A stretch of 64,000 nucleotides of DNA from a bacterium (GTDB lineage Bacteria; Planctomycetota; Planctomycetia; Isosphaerales; Isosphaeraceae), in assembly GCA_016125085.1 (NCBI GenBank), contig WGMM01000002.1, forward strand, positions 1 through 64,000, given 5' to 3'. Each line of letters starts with the position of its first letter. Positions within the stretch are counted from its first letter, which is position 1. The position numbers and the translations under genes were made by a program. The notes under the pieces are model-generated. The model was not told the origin of the DNA, made no database searches, and was given only the letters and a program-made list of their open reading frames with translations. This document shows positions 8,794 through 18,500 of the stretch, one piece after another.

Positions 8794-9579
8794 ATGCAGC
8801 CGCAGCAACCGGAAGTCGAATTCCCCAAGATGCACGCCAAGCGTCTCGCGGTGCGCATTTCCGGCATTCAGAAAAAATTCGGCAAGGGCGAACAGACCGT
8901 CATGGCCCTGCGGGGCGTGAGCTGGGACATCGCGGCCCAGGAAGTCGCCATGCTGGTCGGCCCTTCCGGTTGCGGCAAAACGACGCTCATCTCCGTCGTC
9001 GCGGGCATCCTTGACGCCGACGTCGGCTCCGTCACCATCTTCGGCGACGACATCACGGCCATGCGCGACAGGGCCAAGACCCGCTACCGTTCCCATAATG
9101 TCGGTTTCGTCTTTCAGCAATACAACCTGCTGCCCGCCCTTTCGGCCGCCGAGAACGCTGCCGTGCCGCTGATCATTCAGGGCGTACCGCGCCGCAAGGC
9201 GATCCGCGAAGCCGCCGATCTGCTCGGTCAACTCGGCCTGGCCAAACGCACCCACGCCCGGCCCAGCCAGCTCTCGGGCGGTCAGCAACAGCGCGTGGCG
9301 ATCGCCAGGGCCCTGATTCACAAGCCCAAGATCCTCGTGTGCGACGAGCCGACGGCCGCCCTCGACCACGAAACCGGCATGATCGTCATGAAGCTCATTC
9401 GTGAGATGGCCGTTTCGGCCGACCGGGCCGTAATCGTCGTCACCCACGACAACCGCATCTTTTCCATGGGCGACCGGGTCGCCCATATGGACGACGGTCA
9501 CATCGACTCCGTCGTCGACGGCAACGGTCACCCCATCCCGGCCACGTTCGCCGAACCGGTTCACGCAGGCACGACCTGA
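8794..9579 (+). CDS. ABC transporter ATP-binding protein, DevA/LolD/MacB type
   Basis: A 261-residue ATPase that powers the permease encoded just upstream. All nucleotide-binding elements are intact: Walker A GPSGCGKTT (56-64), Q-loop FVFQQYN, signature LSGGQQQRVAIARAL, Walker B ILVCDEPTAALD and H-loop VTHDNR. YNLLPALSAAEN after the Q-loop is typical of the MacB/LolD/DevA branch (exporters and lipid extractors). ATG 8794 is preceded by GGAG 8 nt upstream. The first about 20 residues precede the ATPase fold. Confidence 0.95.
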   Translation: MQPQQPEVEFPKMHAKRLAVRISGIQKKFGKGEQTVMALRGVSWDIAAQEVAMLVGPSGCGKTTLISVVAGILDADVGSVTIFGDDITAMRDRAKTRYRSHNVGFVFQQYNLLPALSAAENAAVPLIIQGVPRRKAIREAADLLGQLGLAKRTHARPSQLSGGQQQRVAIARALIHKPKILVCDEPTAALDHETGMIVMKLIREMAVSADRAVIVVTHDNRIFSMGDRVAHMDDGHIDSVVDGNGHPIPATFAEPVHAGTT

Positions 9580-9633
9580 AATGCCGCTCGATCACGGATT
9601 CGACACGACAGACTCGCACTGGAGAAGCCGCCC

Positions 9634-10797
9634 ATGTTTCGCTGGATATTGACCGTTCTGTCGATCGCCGGCATCGTTCTGGCGATCACGGTCGTGCTTG
9701 AACTTCGCAAAACCCCGCCAGCCTCGCCCCCCCGACGCCTGCCGCCCGTACCGGTGGTCAACGACACGCCGATCGCATCGCCGATTTCGGCCACCGGAGT
9801 GGTCGAAGCCAAGTCCGAAAACATTTTCATCGGCACGAACCTGCCCGGCGTGGTCGAACAAGTGTTCGTCAAAGTCGACGATACCGTCAGCCCCGGGCAG
9901 CCGCTGTTTCGCCTCGATCAACGTCAGGCCGTGGCCGACCTGAAAGCCGCCGAAGCGAAACTCGCCGTCGCGGCGGCCCAGCTCGAACGCATGCGTAATG
10001 CGCCGAGGAAAGAAGACATCCCGCCGGCCCAGGCGCTGGTCGAAGAATCGACGGCTCGGCTTGAAGACGCCGACGTCGCCTGGCAGCGTGCCCAGCAGCT
10101 TCTCAAGCGAGGTTCGATCAGCCAGAGCGACTACGACCGCGACCGCTACGCTTACTCGATCGCCAAAGCCGCCAATTCCCGAGCCGTCGCCGAACTGACG
10201 AAGCTCAAGTCCGGCAGTTGGGACAGGGAAATCGCCGTGGCCGAAGCCGAAGTCGCCAGCGCCAGGGCCACCGTCGAAGGTGCGAGAGTCAACCTGGAAC
10301 GCCACACGGTCAACGCCCTCGTGCCCGGCCAGGTGCTTCAAGTCAGCGTCCGCCCCGGCCAGTATGCTGGCCAGCTCAATAACAACATCCTCCTGGTTCT
10401 GGGCGATACCGGCACTCTGCACGTCAGGGCCGACATCGACGAACAGGATCTCGACCGGTTCGTGAAAGGCGCCAAGGCCTTCGCCTATCTTCGCGGCCGC
10501 AGCGAGCCTGTCTTCGAACTGACGCCTTATCGTGTCGAGCCCTACGTCATCCCCAAACGCAACCTGACCGGCGAAAACTCCGAACGGATCGACACCCGCG
10601 TCCTTCAGGTGATCTACGCCCTGCCGAACTCCGTCAAACGAGGCGAGCTGTACGTCGGCCAGCAGATGGACGTGTTCATCGAAGCCAAACCCTTCGAAAC
10701 GGACAAATCCCGCTTCGAAGCGGCCAAAAAGACTGGTACGGAGGTATCGAAAGGCACAGCGCCCGCGAATGGCGTCGAAAATGGCAAAACCAGCTGA
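9634..10797 (+). CDS. HlyD/DevB-like periplasmic membrane fusion protein
   Basis: A 387-residue adaptor. It has an N-terminal membrane anchor (about residues 5-25, ILTVLSIAGIVLAITVVLEL) and a lipoyl/biotinyl half-motif ISATGVVEAKSEN...VDDTVSPGQPLF. An Ala/Glu-rich alpha-helical hairpin (about 90-210) follows, then the second lipoyl half (VNALVPGQVLQV...GQYAG) and beta-barrel domains. Together with the permease and ATPase upstream it would form a DevBCA/MacAB-like exporter reaching an outer-membrane channel encoded elsewhere. The order permease-ATPase-adaptor is the reverse of devBCA. The tail after MDVFIEAKPF is Lys/Thr-rich and probably disordered. Confidence 0.9.
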   Translation: MFRWILTVLSIAGIVLAITVVLELRKTPPASPPRRLPPVPVVNDTPIASPISATGVVEAKSENIFIGTNLPGVVEQVFVKVDDTVSPGQPLFRLDQRQAVADLKAAEAKLAVAAAQLERMRNAPRKEDIPPAQALVEESTARLEDADVAWQRAQQLLKRGSISQSDYDRDRYAYSIAKAANSRAVAELTKLKSGSWDREIAVAEAEVASARATVEGARVNLERHTVNALVPGQVLQVSVRPGQYAGQLNNNILLVLGDTGTLHVRADIDEQDLDRFVKGAKAFAYLRGRSEPVFELTPYRVEPYVIPKRNLTGENSERIDTRVLQVIYALPNSVKRGELYVGQQMDVFIEAKPFETDKSRFEAAKKTGTEVSKGTAPANGVENGKTS

Positions 10798-11132
10798 ATC
10801 AGAGAAAAGCCGATCGATCGTATCGGCTTCGGGCCGAATTTCTTCGTCCACTTCGACCTGACTCTCGAACATGCAGAACAGTCAGATCGTCAACGTCCGC
10901 GAATGTCCGAACTCCGTATTGCCTTTGCCCGGAGACTCGTGAAGTTCGTGTCAGGTCGCAACTTTCCGCCAATTCCGTTCGGTTCGGCCAGTCACCATTC
11001 CGGCGTACGTTTTGTCGCATCCTGACTCTCGATCGATGATCCGCTCCGCAATTCCTGAACACGGTTCGTTAAGTCGGCTCTCGACTTTCGTGCATCCGCT
11101 CGTGAAGATGCACTGATCGGTCGAGAACCGGA
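10798..11132. other. intergenic region, nothing recognised
   Basis: About 335 bp between the exporter operon and the 1423-residue gene. I see no coding frame with support, no tRNA and no strong hairpin followed by a T-run. It presumably holds the promoter of the downstream gene. Confidence 0.4.
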
Positions 11133-14100
11133 ATGATCGACATCAGTGAAGACGTTCTTATGCAGATCACAGATTCGCCGGACGATCACGGGCGGCCTGC
11201 GAAAAGGTCCATGGCGAGCGATCACGATATCGGCCGCCGTACGCGCAGTCACGCCCGAACACTTTCAGGCCGGATCTATTTCGAGGGCAAATCAGTTCTC
11301 CTCGTACGCGGTCTGCCCAACGCGGACAAACTGCTCCAAGCTCTGACCGACCGGAACGACCTGCCGAAACTGGCGGACCTGACGCCTGCCATGCTCGGTT
11401 TCGACAGCTCGGACATCATTCCCCTGAATCGCGGCGGGCTGGAAAGCCGGGCTCGCTCTGTCCAGCGCTGGCGATACTGGATCGAAAAGCAATGCGCCGG
11501 GCACCTCACCGCCGCACGGCGTCAGGAACTCAGCGAAGAATGGCGTGAACTCGAATCGCTGTCTGCACGCGTCGCCGACCACCACAGGATTTTGGCCGAG
11601 CCCGAAGCCCGAACTTCACAGTTCTGGCTGGAACCCGCAGCGGTTCAGGCGATTGAGGATTCGATTCGCCAAGTCCTTGCAGGCCTTCATGTCAGCGGTG
11701 AGGTTTCCGACCTGGTTCGGCTCATTTGCTGGATCTCGGGCCTTCCGGCTGCCCGCCGGTTCGTCGAATCGGCACGTGATGGACTCATCACGACCGAGCA
11801 GCATCAGCGAAGGCAACATGTGATTCGGTTCCTCAACTTCGTTCAGGAACTCGAAAATCGCCGCGATACCGCGGAAGAAGAACTTGAAGAACGATCGAAG
11901 GCGGATTTCGAAGCATTCCGCGAACGGTTCGAAGGATCGGGCTCTTTTCGCCGTCTACGAGATGCCTTCGCCGTGATGCCGACCCAGATTCGTGCCCAAA
12001 TCGTCACGGATTTTCCGGAGACAGTCTCCGCAATCGATTTCCGAAAACTCGCGCGCAAGTGCGAAAAATATGAGAAGGCTCAGGCTCGATCGCTCGGAAC
12101 GCAAGCTTTCGAGAAAGACACGGCCGAAGCGGTTCGCGTCTTCACCGGCCTCGTCTTCGAAGCCGTCGCAGAACTTGACCTCATCGAAACCGCTGCCGCG
12201 CAACGCAAAGCGAACTTCCGAGCCTCTTTTCGGGCCAGAGTTCGCGAAGAAGGACTGTTTCGAAGGCTGCGGGAGCTGTTCGAAACGCTGCCCGAAAGCG
12301 TTATAGCACCGGACAGGATTTTTTTGCCCTCGCGTGACTCGGAAATCGACCTGGAGCTGACGCTTCGCCGCACACGAAATGCTCTCGATGAAATGCCCAA
12401 ACCGCCGAAAGACAAAAGTCTCAACTGGATCGCACTCTTCTGCCTCACGGACACCTGTTCGCTTCCCATTCCGTGTCGAACGTTCGCGACTGTTTTAGAA
12501 AATGGCTCGTATTACGTCGAGGAATTCTGGAAGCAGCGATCGGAATGCGGTTATAGCCTTGTGCTCGAAAATCTGAGCCGGTTGCACCCGAATTGCCATC
12601 CCGAGACCGCCCGGCAATTTCTGAGTACTGGTGGATGTGTCGAGGACCTCAACTGGCTTCACGAGGTCGACCCTTATTGCATCGGCTCCAAAAATCATGG
12701 TGCCGCCGCGAAGCCGTTCCGGGCGATCGTTTCCTGGCTGCAAACGAACGAAGCCCCCCTGACGAACGACGAGATCGAAAAACTATGGGAATCGATCGCC
12801 ACGGTGCCGGGAACAGCCGTGATCGAAAGCCTTGCCCGATTTTCGAAATGGCTGGCAAGGCCCAGCCGTCAGCAGGTCAGCGAAATCGTCACCCTGCTGA
12901 ACATCCTGGCGCATCCTTCTCAGCGCACGACCTTGATCGATCGCTTGCGAAGCTGGGCCAATCCCCCTGCGCGTCCCCGGCTGCCGGAAGGCTGTCCGGA
13001 TTCTCTTCGCGTAGAATTCGCCCTGGAAGTCAGGCGACTTGCATTCTATCAGCGGCTCGCCGGCCAGAAGGCTCGAATCCCGGGCTCGATCCGCAGGATC
13101 CTCGAAGCCCATTCTCGACGAATCGCCGAGCATGATCACCTGGCGAATCTGGGCGACCTTGCGACCCCCTCACAGAAAATTCGCCTGGCACATCTTTCGA
13201 AAGGCATCGGAGAAAATGCGAACCCTGAAGCCATTTCCCATGGGCGATTACTGAATCAGATTCGCGAAGTGACCGTCGTCACGGCCATGGCAGCGGTCAA
13301 AGCCATCATTCGGGAAGAAATTCAACGCTGGTGGCAGGATCGCTTCGGCCACGAACCCGACCTCAAGGATTTCCGCTGGCAGGACCTTTTCGAAATCGTC
13401 CGCTGGGCGGATCGATTGCCGGACCGGTCTCGCGATTCGGTCAATGCAATCATGCAGGCACATCGGCTTCATGGTCCGGCATGGCGGCGAGCGCTTCCCC
13501 ATAACGAAGCGTGGACGAATCATGCCGGAAATGGGATCGAAATCGAATCCTGGCTGAATCCGCCCCAAATGCGATTCGAAATCGATGGACAGCAGATCGT
13601 CCTCCGTGCCGCCGGCCATCCGATCGATGTTTTTCTTATGGGAAGTCGTTTCGAAACGTGCCTGAGCCTGCATGATGGCTCGAATGCGTTCTCAGTCGTC
13701 GCAAACGCCGCCGACGCCAACAAGAACGTCATTTACGCCTACCGGGCCGACGGAACCCCTATCGCCCGCAAGCTCGTCGGCATCCGGCCAGACCTGAAAC
13801 TCCTCGGCTATCGGCTTTACGCACACAACGCGTCGGAGTCTCTCGAACATGCCTTCTCCCGCTACTGCGGCACCTGGGCTGCCAGGTCGGGACTGGGCCT
13901 GGCCAATTCAGGCGTACCGGCCGAAATATCCGGCGAACGCTGGTATGACGACGGCACAGTCGCCTGGACAGAAGACGCCTATTCGGCCTATCGGACAATT
14001 CACCCGGAAGCGAAATTCGAAACCGGGGAATCGCATGAAAGTTCGCTTGGCGAACTTCATCGTGCACTGGCATTGATTCAGGAGAACAAGGCGGCCGGTC

Positions 14101-15404
14101 TCGTGGCATTGCAGCAATTGGATTTCGAATGCAAAGGCCCCGCCGCTTTCTGGAGGTTCGTCGCAGGCGGATGGCCATGTCTGTCCGAAGGCGGCGAATT
14201 CTACGACCACGCCTTTGCAAAACACCGCAGCCTCCTTCAACATCTGGTCGCGGCCGGACTTGCAACACGAATCGCCGATCCGCGCCGGCTCGGCATCGCT
14301 CCCGGGAAATGGCCGGATTATTGGGCGGAACTGGTCTGGTTCTCGCTGGCGATCGTGCCTTTGGACAGGAAGTCTCTTTCGAACGTGGCAGATGCCATGA
14401 TGAGATTTCCGGCGTATCAGGAAGGCTTTCATTTCTCGGCCTGTTTCGATATTTGCCGAATCACCCCTGCTCTCGCAGTATTGCCATTCGGCAGAATCGT
14501 CCGGCTGCTTTCGAAATACACGGATTTCTTCGGCAATCACCATTGCGGCTGCAATGCGGATGGCTCGAAGATGTGGGCCAAGGTTTTGCGCATCGCATGG
14601 ATCCGCCAGCCCGATTCCGCAGCTTTCTCTCAGGCGATCGAATCGGCCGGTCCGGTCGCTTTCCAGGTCTTGCGCAAATTCTGCGAAATCTGTCCCGACT
14701 GGCGTTTTTCAGGCCCGTTTCGCCGCAAACTGAGGGCTACTTCCCAAGAAGCGAGCCGGAAAGAACTTCAGGAAATCCGGGCTCTGCTGGCGAACATCGA
14801 ACCCGCCAATTCCGAGAGCGATTCGGCATTTCGAGCTGAAGCCCTGGCCTTCGATCCCGAAACACCATTCGATCGCCGCCGCGACGCCATCATCGAACTT
14901 GCCGCCGATTCCGATATGGCCGATGCCATTTCGGGCACACTCTTATGCGTCCATTGGACACCTGAAGAACGAGCGGTGTTACCGATCGAAATACGCAGGG
15001 CATTCGCCGCCGAAATGGCCTCTCAGAGCTTTGAGGAAGAGTGGAAGACCTGGCCCCTGCTCCATTGGCTGGCCACGTTGCCTGAATCGGACCGATTCGA
15101 AATCCTGATGCAGGCGAACCGGGCGAAATCCCAGCTTGTCGAGCGTATTGACGGCGAGGACTGGGTGTCCCTGCCCGGGCATTTCAATAATAGCTCCTGG
15201 GTGGTCCTCATACGGGCCCTGGAAAATCCGGACAGCCTTTTGCGAAATGCAGCCGAAACGGTCTTCCGCGCGACGTTGCGTCGCAAGCCCGAATTGCTTG
15301 AAAAGCTACTGAATTTGGCTGGACACTGGATCTGGCCCGAAACCTACCGGCGTCTCAGCGTAGCTCTTCGAGACGAAGCGAATGCGACACCATCCGCGAG
15401 TTGA
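11133..15404 (+). CDS. very large hypothetical protein (1423 aa), unrecognised family
   Basis: I do not recognise this family. No signal peptide or membrane segment is evident, so it is probably cytoplasmic. Residues about 50-400 are helical and highly charged (EEELEERSKADFEAFRERF, RKANFRASFRARVREEG), suggesting coiled or alpha-solenoid structure. The middle is rich in Trp/Arg helices. A compact mixed alpha/beta stretch at about 805-930 is the most domain-like part: LMGSRFETCLSLHDG (about 835), VANAADANKNVIYAYR, then TPIARKLVGIRP. It loosely recalls the substrate-Cys/Arg-Lys pattern of PcfJ-like plasmid proteins, but that is a weak impression. The C-terminal about 450 residues look like helical repeats. 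It stands alone, with 335 bp upstream and a convergent gene downstream. An ATG at 11160 is an alternative start. Confidence 0.7.
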   Translation: MIDISEDVLMQITDSPDDHGRPAKRSMASDHDIGRRTRSHARTLSGRIYFEGKSVLLVRGLPNADKLLQALTDRNDLPKLADLTPAMLGFDSSDIIPLNRGGLESRARSVQRWRYWIEKQCAGHLTAARRQELSEEWRELESLSARVADHHRILAEPEARTSQFWLEPAAVQAIEDSIRQVLAGLHVSGEVSDLVRLICWISGLPAARRFVESARDGLITTEQHQRRQHVIRFLNFVQELENRRDTAEEELEERSKADFEAFRERFEGSGSFRRLRDAFAVMPTQIRAQIVTDFPETVSAIDFRKLARKCEKYEKAQARSLGTQAFEKDTAEAVRVFTGLVFEAVAELDLIETAAAQRKANFRASFRARVREEGLFRRLRELFETLPESVIAPDRIFLPSRDSEIDLELTLRRTRNALDEMPKPPKDKSLNWIALFCLTDTCSLPIPCRTFATVLENGSYYVEEFWKQRSECGYSLVLENLSRLHPNCHPETARQFLSTGGCVEDLNWLHEVDPYCIGSKNHGAAAKPFRAIVSWLQTNEAPLTNDEIEKLWESIATVPGTAVIESLARFSKWLARPSRQQVSEIVTLLNILAHPSQRTTLIDRLRSWANPPARPRLPEGCPDSLRVEFALEVRRLAFYQRLAGQKARIPGSIRRILEAHSRRIAEHDHLANLGDLATPSQKIRLAHLSKGIGENANPEAISHGRLLNQIREVTVVTAMAAVKAIIREEIQRWWQDRFGHEPDLKDFRWQDLFEIVRWADRLPDRSRDSVNAIMQAHRLHGPAWRRALPHNEAWTNHAGNGIEIESWLNPPQMRFEIDGQQIVLRAAGHPIDVFLMGSRFETCLSLHDGSNAFSVVANAADANKNVIYAYRADGTPIARKLVGIRPDLKLLGYRLYAHNASESLEHAFSRYCGTWAARSGLGLANSGVPAEISGERWYDDGTVAWTEDAYSAYRTIHPEAKFETGESHESSLGELHRALALIQENKAAGLVALQQLDFECKGPAAFWRFVAGGWPCLSEGGEFYDHAFAKHRSLLQHLVAAGLATRIADPRRLGIAPGKWPDYWAELVWFSLAIVPLDRKSLSNVADAMMRFPAYQEGFHFSACFDICRITPALAVLPFGRIVRLLSKYTDFFGNHHCGCNADGSKMWAKVLRIAWIRQPDSAAFSQAIESAGPVAFQVLRKFCEICPDWRFSGPFRRKLRATSQEASRKELQEIRALLANIEPANSESDSAFRAEALAFDPETPFDRRRDAIIELAADSDMADAISGTLLCVHWTPEERAVLPIEIRRAFAAEMASQSFEEEWKTWPLLHWLATLPESDRFEILMQANRAKSQLVERIDGEDWVSLPGHFNNSSWVVLIRALENPDSLLRNAAETVFRATLRRKPELLEKLLNLAGHWIWPETYRRLSVALRDEANATPSAS

Positions 15405-15509
15405 ACGGATGGATGTCGCATTCGATCATGTCTTCACAGCAGGTCCGAACGGGGGCTCTTCGCCAATTTCGCCCCCATCGTACTTTCGAAAAGGAACTGC
15501 CCCGCGGCG

Positions 15510-18500
15510 TCATTCACCAGCCAGTTCCGCCGTAATCGCCAGAACGATCGGGGCCGTCTGATCCTGACCCTTGATCAATTCCACCGATTTGACCGGTTCC
15601 GGCCGTTTCGGGTTCAGGGTGATCGCCCGCATCTGCTGGCCGCCGGCCTGGAAGGCGAAGGCCGAGCCGGGCACGTCCACACGGCGGATGTAATCGGCGA
15701 AGTGCTCGCCGTTGATCAGCTTGTGATCTTCCGTCGAGCCGTCGGCATAGGTCAGCCGCACCGTCATCGACACGCTCCCCTTGCCGCTGGCCGGCCAGCC
15801 CCAGCCCGACACGCCCGACAGCAAATGCAATGACTTCACAGGCGCGTTCACCGGCAAGGTCACCGATTTCGGCATCTTCGGCGGCTGGCTGCCCAACGGA
15901 CCGTTCAACAGTATGACATTTCGCGTCGACTTCCCGCGCGGGTCGACGACGTCGAACGGAACCCCGCCCACCTCGCGCCTGGCCCAGTTTTTCAGCACGA
16001 TCCGGTCCGGGCCTTCGTCACCATCGTGAAACATGCCCTTCGTCGAAACGGCCGTCGCTACTTTCTCGATGGAAAGAGGCAGCCAGCGGCCCTTCCGGGT
16101 CAGAAATTCCAGCAGATCCGTCAGTTGCTTTTCGTTGATCGTCTTTTCGAAACCTTCGGGCATCAGCGACTTGGTCGATGCCGCGATTTCTTCGATTTCC
16201 GACCTCGGCAGGCGGATCACCTTCGCCTCGGCATCAAGCAGCTCCACCGCCGTGCGCGATTCGCTCGCCAGCAGGCCCGTCAGCACGCGGCCGTCAGTCG
16301 TGGCCACGGTATAGGCCCGGTAATTGCCTTCCACCGACCGGCTCGGGTCGAGGATGTGCACGGCCAACTCCTCCTTCGGATGCACGGCCATGCCAGTGAG
16401 GTCCGGGCCGACCGCCGCCCCTTCGCCCGAATGGCGATGGCATTTGGCACAGTTGTTCTGGAACACGGCCTTGCCCGCTACAGCGTCACCGGTGCCGCGA
16501 TAGACGGCCGCAAGCTCCTCGATGACCTTCTGCCTGTCAGCGCTGGGCAAGCCGCCCCCCTTTTCCAGCACTTTGCGGAACCGGGCTGCCAGTTCGGCTT
16601 CGGGATATTGTGCCAGGGCCGTGCGCTGGTCCAGAGCCAGCTCGGAAAGGGGAAGCGAGCCTTGCTCCAGGGCGTCCAGCAGGGCACGTACGCCGTCGGT
16701 GCGCCTCGTGACTACGGCCAGGGCCGAACGCTTGAGGGCTGGTGTCCACGGGCCGATACGGGCCAGCAGGGTCTCGCCGGCTTTGTCGGACGACGCCTCG
16801 CCGACGGCCTCGACGATGCCTTCCGCCAGTGCCGGGTCGGTACGAGGAGTGATGAGGTCCAGGACTTCGCCGATCGCCGCCGGATCGTCACCCCGCAGCT
16901 GAATCCACTGCGCGGCAGCCGCCACGCGGTCTTCGGCTTTCCCCGATTCGTCGCCCGCCTGTTTCAGGAACACGGCTGCCACTTCGCGCGCCTGCTTCGA
17001 AAGGCTGGAGGTGCCCCAGATCTTCGCCAGGCGGACGACTCGCCCCTGCCCCGATTGCCCCTGCGATGCCAGCAGCTTCGCCAGCGCCGCGCCGATTTCG
17101 GGCGAATCCGCCGGTTTGGCCGTTGCGGGCCAGCCAGCGACCAGTCCTTCCAGAACCGGATCAGCCAGCGGGGCCGGCAGGCTCGCCAGATTCTTCACGA
17201 TGTCGAGCGCTGAATCGGCCTTGCCGCCCCGTCCCACGTGTTCGCCGAAAATTCGCAGGATCCTGCTTCGATTTCGCGCCGCGGCGGCATCGACCGGGGC
17301 TTTGAGCGAGGAATTCTGGCCGAGAGCCTTCAGAACGAAGTCCTCATTCCGCGCAACGGCCGAGGTCAAAGCGTCCGCCAGGATCGGATCGGCGAGATTT
17401 TCCCGATCGGCCAGAGCCGCCACGAGCACGCCCGCCACGGCCTCAGATGGCTCGAATTCGGCGAAAGCCAGGAGCGACGAGAGCCGAACCTGCATGTCGT
17501 CATCTTCGATTCCTTCGGCATCGATCAGGAGCTTCGCCCCGACCGCCCCCTTCCTCGGCAGCACATCCACCGCCGCTTTTCGCACGCCTGCCGAGGGATG
17601 CCGCAGCCCTTCATCCAGCGCCTTGATCGCCGATTCATCCGGACTCTCCAGCACACCCAGGCCATGCAGCGTCCACAGGGCGTGAATCGCACCCGGGTTC
17701 AGGCCGATGGCATCATAGCCCGGGTCGCTCACGAGATCCGTCAGATCCCGGGCCACATCGGCCTTGCCTCTCTCCACCAGGAGACGCTGGGCATGCCGGC
17801 GCCAGAAGAAGTTGTCGTCCGTCAGGGCCTCCACAAGATCTTCCGGGCTGGCCCCTTCCAGGCTCTTCCGGTGCGGCTTTTTGCCGTCGCCATAGACCAC
17901 GCGATAGATCCGGGCATGGGTCTTGTCACGCAGGTCCGTTTCGTAGGCGTTGCCCTTACCGGTCTTGAAGCCCTGGGGGGTCGGGTTGTGCTGCACGATG
18001 ATGTTGTACCAATCGATCACCCAGACCTGACCGTCCGGGCCGACTTCGGCCATGATCGGCGCAACCCATTCGTCTCGCCCGGCCAGCAGGTTCCAGCTGT
18101 TGCGACTGAAATAGGTCGCCCCCTTCGGCTCGATCACGAATGTCGCCGCCAGGTGGCCGGTCGGCTCTGCGACGAAGGCCGTCCGGTTCCAGTATTCCCG
18201 CGGATAGGCACGGGCCGTGTAAAGCGCATGCCCCGCACCTGCCGTGAACCGGCCGTGCTGATCGACCTGCCGCACCTTTTCGGTGATCGGGTACATCCGC
18301 GCCGTCTCGGAGATCATCGGCAGCACGCCACTCGACCAGCCCCGTACCTGCTCATAGAACCGGTTCGGAATCGGCATGTGCACGGAGGGATTGTTGTTGG
18401 CTGTCGATCCGAACAGGACGCCGTCTTCGCTGATCCCCACGCCCCACGAATTGTTCGAAGTGTTTCGGAGGAATTCCATTTTCGAACCATCCGCCTTGAA

